The notes under the pieces were generated by a model. The model did not search any database. It was not told where the DNA came from and saw only the letters and a program-made list of their open reading frames with translations. The position numbers were made by a program, and so were the translations under genes. From Cytophagales bacterium (lineage in GTDB: Bacteria > Bacteroidota > Bacteroidia > Cytophagales > Cyclobacteriaceae), in contig JAKSDQ010000214.1 in assembly GCA_022360015.1 (NCBI GenBank), forward strand, positions 62,001-126,000: DNA of 64,000 bases. The letters run 5' to 3'. Of the stretch, positions 61,031 through 64,000 are shown piece after piece (within the stretch, counting starts at the first letter, position 1; each line of letters begins with the position of its first letter).

Positions 61031-64000
61031 AGGGCTTCAGCACTTTTAATTTTATACAAGAAAGGCGCACTGTTGTTGATGGTAATCAAAAGGAAAGGTG
61101 CATTCCCTATTGTTAGTGCTTCAAAGTGTTTTACATCACCTTTTACTAACAAACCGCTATTTTTGGTTTCAATCCATTTGAATTGCCCTTCTCCCTGATT
61201 CAAAAGAACATGGCCATAACTTGCGTCCAGCTTTGAGAACTGCGGGGTAAAACCTGCATCATTTCCTCCTAAAATCAGATCAGGCAACTTATCCCCATTG
61301 AGATCCCTGCAATAGATGTCCGACACACAGGAAAACTGCACCTCTTTGGGTAATGGTTTCATGGTAAACTGGCCGTTTCCTTCATTAACTGCTATGGCAG
61401 ATCTGAACCAGTTACCTTCGTACACGACCGCCTTTTTGATTACTTCATCATCGAACAGGTCCTGGATCGACTTGCCTGCATACTCCGTGTGTTTCAGGTT
61501 TTTCTTTTTCAGGCTTACAATCTGGTCAGTGAGTTCTTTTTTGAGGGTAACCGGCATGTCTTTTCCTCCGACATTGCGCGTGATGATTTTTTCAATGGTT
61601 CCGTTGTTATCAAAATCCCACACCCAGAGTTTTGACGGGGCTTCCCGGGTACCGGTAAAGTAGAAATTCTCGCCCCGGTTACCCAAAATAAGATCCTGAT
61701 CTCCATCTCCATCCATGTCGTTGGATTCCACTGCGTACCACCAGCCCTTAAACGCATTTAAATTGGATCGAAGTGGTACCAGTTTGTCTGTGGTGATCTC
61801 AAAAATCACCGGACCTATCCATTCCCCCACCAGGATCAGCTCTTTGCGTCCATTACCGGTGATATCCGCCAGCAGTGCGTCGGTAATCATGCCGGTGGTA
61901 GCCAGCATAGGGGCATAGTTTCGGGTGATGTTTTTGAAATTGCCCTGGCCGTCGTTTTGATAAATGAAACTTACAGGAGGTACACCATATTTGTTAGGAA
62001 TACTCCTGCTTCCCACAAACATATCCAAATCGCCATCCTCATCGAGGTCAAAGGGAACCATCACCGAGGTATTCAGCCCATTGATGGGCAGGGCATCCGG
62101 CTTTTCCTCAAAATTACCATAGCCATCATTTAAATAAATACGATCCTGCATGGCGCTGCTTTTGAGCGGGTTATTGTTTCCCCCTGAACCCAAAAAAAGA
62201 TCGAGATCACCGTCGTTGTCAATGTCCAGCCACTTAACAGCAGTGTCCTCATAAAATGAATGGGCGGTCAATACCTGCTGTGCTGATTTGATAAAGCCAT
62301 TTTGGGTCTGCAGGTATAACTGACCTGCCTGTCCCGCAGCACCTCCCACATACAGATCATCCAGTCCATCGCCATTGACATCGCCGGCTTTGGCTTCGGG
62401 GCCTTCTCTGGATAGCATACGCATCACCAATCCCTCAGCGTAAAAATCGACGAAATTATCCTCTTTATGGCTTTCAAGTGCTATATCCGTTTTTTGGAAA
62501 TAGGCAAATGCTTCCGGATTTTGGGGATCGACCTGGTTAAGATTCCCGGCCACACCCCGTTGATGGTTACTGTATTCAACGATCAAAGTAGTATCTATGG
62601 GTGGGTTTTTAAGCAGCGTTCTGGTTTTGTCCGGCCAGAAAATTTCCAAAGAGTCCGGTTGTCCGGATTTACCCAGTCCAAACACCATTTTGTAATCCAC
62701 CGATGATTGGAAGCCCCTGTTTGGAATTAATTCAAAATTTAAGATTTCATGGCCTTGGTAAAGATAGATTTTTGCCCCGATGGCAAAAGTATTGCCAGGG
62801 GATCCTTTGAGTTGAAGGGATAAAAAATGATTTTGGAGAAGATCCTGGCTATGGTTTTTGTAAATAAATGCCTCCTGATTCAGGTTATTGATTACGAGAT
62901 CCAGGTCTCCGTCGTTGTCTAAATCGCCATAAGCGGCTCCATTGGAAAATGAAGGCGCACCCAGGCCCCAGGCCATGGCTTTATCTTTGAAGGTTAAATC
63001 CTGGTTGTTATGAAAAAACTTATTGACCTGTGGTTCTGACGGCATGCTGTCAAGAATGACCTGCATTTCCTCCTTTTTTCCTGTGAGCGCCATTTTTTGT
63101 GTCATTTCATTGGCGAAAAAATCTATAAAATCCTGATCGGTGATATCTTTGTAAATACCATTGCAAACCAGAATATCGCGGAAACCATCGTTATCCGCAT
63201 CAAACATCAGCGCCCCCCAGCTCCAGTCAGAAGCCGCCACCCCGCTGTACCAGGATATTTCACTAAATGACTGGTTTTTATTGTTGTATTGCAGGGTGTT
63301 ATGCATGTATTGATGGTAAAAATCACGCTGTTGCTTTAGCAAGTAGATGTTGTAATTCTCAAACATGGTTTTGGTTTTAACCCGGATTTCGTTATCCGGT
63401 AGCATTTCGGTCACAAATATTTCGGGATATCCATCGTTGTTGATATCTGCCATATCGGCACCCATGGAGAATAAGCTGATATGGCCCATCCGGTTTTTGA
63501 TTTCCTCAGAGAATGTGCCATCCCCCTGGTTGATGTAAAGGTAGTCCCTTTCAAAAAAATCGTTGGACACATACATATCGGGCAAAAAGTCATTATTGAT
63601 ATCACCAATGGTTATACCAAGGCCGAAACCGATTAAACTGCCATATATACCCGATTCCCTGGTCACATCTTGAAAAATGCCACCGTCATTCCTTAGCAAC
63701 TTGTCACCTCCACCTTTCATGAAATCCTCAACCGGCCAGTCTTCTGCGTAGACATCTCTCTTGTTACTGTAATTTAAGGTGTTGGCAGGTATAAAACTGT
63801 TGTTTAAAATATAAGCATCCAGATCGCCATCCAGGTCATAGTCAAAAAATGCGGCATGGGTTGTGTAGCCGTTTTCGTTTAACCGATAATCTTTGGCAGA
63901 CTCCTTAAAAGTAAGGTCGCCCTGATTGATGAACAATTCGTTTTCCTGGTCATCTCCCTTAACGTAACCGGCGTTGCAGACATAAATATCCAGGAGTCCA
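61027..64000 (-). CDS. FG-GAP/VCBS repeat protein with ASPIC/UnbV domain (paralogue 2, 5' end outside window)
   Basis: The frame is open to the right edge (visible about 990 residues); the codon at 63934-63936 is TTG and not a likely start, and the reading continues with IYVCNAGYVKGDDQEN to the edge. The layout matches paralogue 1: FG-GAP repeats (DYDLDGDLDAYIL, DINNDFLPDMYV, DADNDGFRDILV), an ASPIC/UnbV domain (NRGFQSSVDYKMVFGLG), then more repeats (DVNGDGLDDLYVGGAAG, DLDEDGDLDMFVGSRSIPN). The stop overlaps the start of paralogue 1 (ATGA). It probably has its own signal peptide further right, which cannot be seen. Confidence 0.92.
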   Translation of the reverse strand, partial: GLLDIYVCNAGYVKGDDQENELFINQGDLTFKESAKDYRLNENGYTTHAAFFDYDLDGDLDAYILNNSFIPANTLNYSNKRDVYAEDWPVEDFMKGGGDKLLRNDGGIFQDVTRESGIYGSLIGFGLGITIGDINNDFLPDMYVSNDFFERDYLYINQGDGTFSEEIKNRMGHISLFSMGADMADINNDGYPEIFVTEMLPDNEIRVKTKTMFENYNIYLLKQQRDFYHQYMHNTLQYNNKNQSFSEISWYSGVAASDWSWGALMFDADNDGFRDILVCNGIYKDITDQDFIDFFANEMTQKMALTGKKEEMQVILDSMPSEPQVNKFFHNNQDLTFKDKAMAWGLGAPSFSNGAAYGDLDNDGDLDLVINNLNQEAFIYKNHSQDLLQNHFLSLQLKGSPGNTFAIGAKIYLYQGHEILNFELIPNRGFQSSVDYKMVFGLGKSGQPDSLEIFWPDKTRTLLKNPPIDTTLIVEYSNHQRGVAGNLNQVDPQNPEAFAYFQKTDIALESHKEDNFVDFYAEGLVMRMLSREGPEAKAGDVNGDGLDDLYVGGAAGQAGQLYLQTQNGFIKSAQQVLTAHSFYEDTAVKWLDIDNDGDLDLFLGSGGNNNPLKSSAMQDRIYLNDGYGNFEEKPDALPINGLNTSVMVPFDLDEDGDLDMFVGSRSIPNKYGVPPVSFIYQNDGQGNFKNITRNYAPMLATTGMITDALLADITGNGRKELILVGEWIGPVIFEITTDKLVPLRSNLNAFKGWWYAVESNDMDGDGDQDLILGNRGENFYFTGTREAPSKLWVWDFDNNGTIEKIITRNVGGKDMPVTLKKELTDQIVSLKKKNLKHTEYAGKSIQDLFDDEVIKKAVVYEGNWFRSAIAVNEGNGQFTMKPLPKEVQFSCVSDIYCRDLNGDKLPDLILGGNDAGFTPQFSKLDASYGHVLLNQGEGQFKWIETKNSGLLVKGDVKHFEALTIGNAPFLLITINNSAPFLYKIKSAEAL

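Overview
The window looks like chromosomal DNA of a free-living, probably marine, member of the Bacteroidota (Cytophagales-like). The reasons are an outer-membrane TonB receptor with a carboxypeptidase-regulatory N-domain, LytS/LytTR pairs, many lipoproteins with Leu/Ala/Ser-Cys lipoboxes, ASPIC/UnbV FG-GAP proteins, few Shine-Dalgarno sequences, several TTG starts, and one promoter of the TTTG / TAnnTTTG type. No rRNA, tRNA, CRISPR array, phage or transposase gene was seen. The genus cannot be fixed from the sequence.

Layout. 1-693 is the tail of a GMC oxidoreductase. 1.1-9.5 kb is a signalling island: a REC-PAS-HisKA-HATPase-REC-HPt hybrid kinase, a LytTR response regulator, a giant six-PAS/GAF kinase with an overlapping single-domain response regulator, and a receiver lacking its acidic pair. 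9.8-17.9 kb holds a small helical protein, a heparan-N-sulfatase-like lipoprotein, and a probable arabinose unit (mutarotase, ThuA protein, araB, araD, araA). 17.9-22.4 kb has a TonB receptor divergent from a LytS/LytTR pair, with a perfect 21-bp palindrome between them. 22.5-31.1 kb is mixed: MetR-like LysR regulator, retropepsin-like protease, gamma-glutamyltransferase, DPP4-type peptidase, glycosyltransferase, TPR protein and a small lipoprotein.

31.3-39.8 kb has a TPR/PP2C phosphatase, a GH15 enzyme convergent with a fused trehalose-6-phosphate synthase/phosphatase, a lipid kinase and a DEAD-box helicase. 39.9-45.6 kb has a large ThuA/sugar-dehydrogenase/PKD/cytochrome c lipoprotein, a 3-keto-disaccharide-hydrolase family lipoprotein and a divergent MFS transporter. 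45.9-47.4 kb is an M20 amidohydrolase. 47.6-55.9 kb is a tight six-gene operon on the minus strand: SSS symporter, glpF, glpK, glpD, GH13 alpha-glucosidase, ROK kinase. 56.2-64 kb has a vanadium-haloperoxidase/PAP2 lipoprotein and two tandem FG-GAP/ASPIC giants, the last running off the window.

The most interesting proposal is that the six-gene operon is one pathway for an alpha-glucosyl-glycerol: sodium-coupled import, cleavage to glucose and glycerol, then phosphorylation of each half. This is inference from gene content and spacing. Intergenic DNA carries two repeat families (a REP-like hairpin in four copies with a compensatory base change, and AATTGTCAATT-type inverted repeats) and G-rich, C-poor tracts after stop codons, including 140 nt with no cytosine at all.
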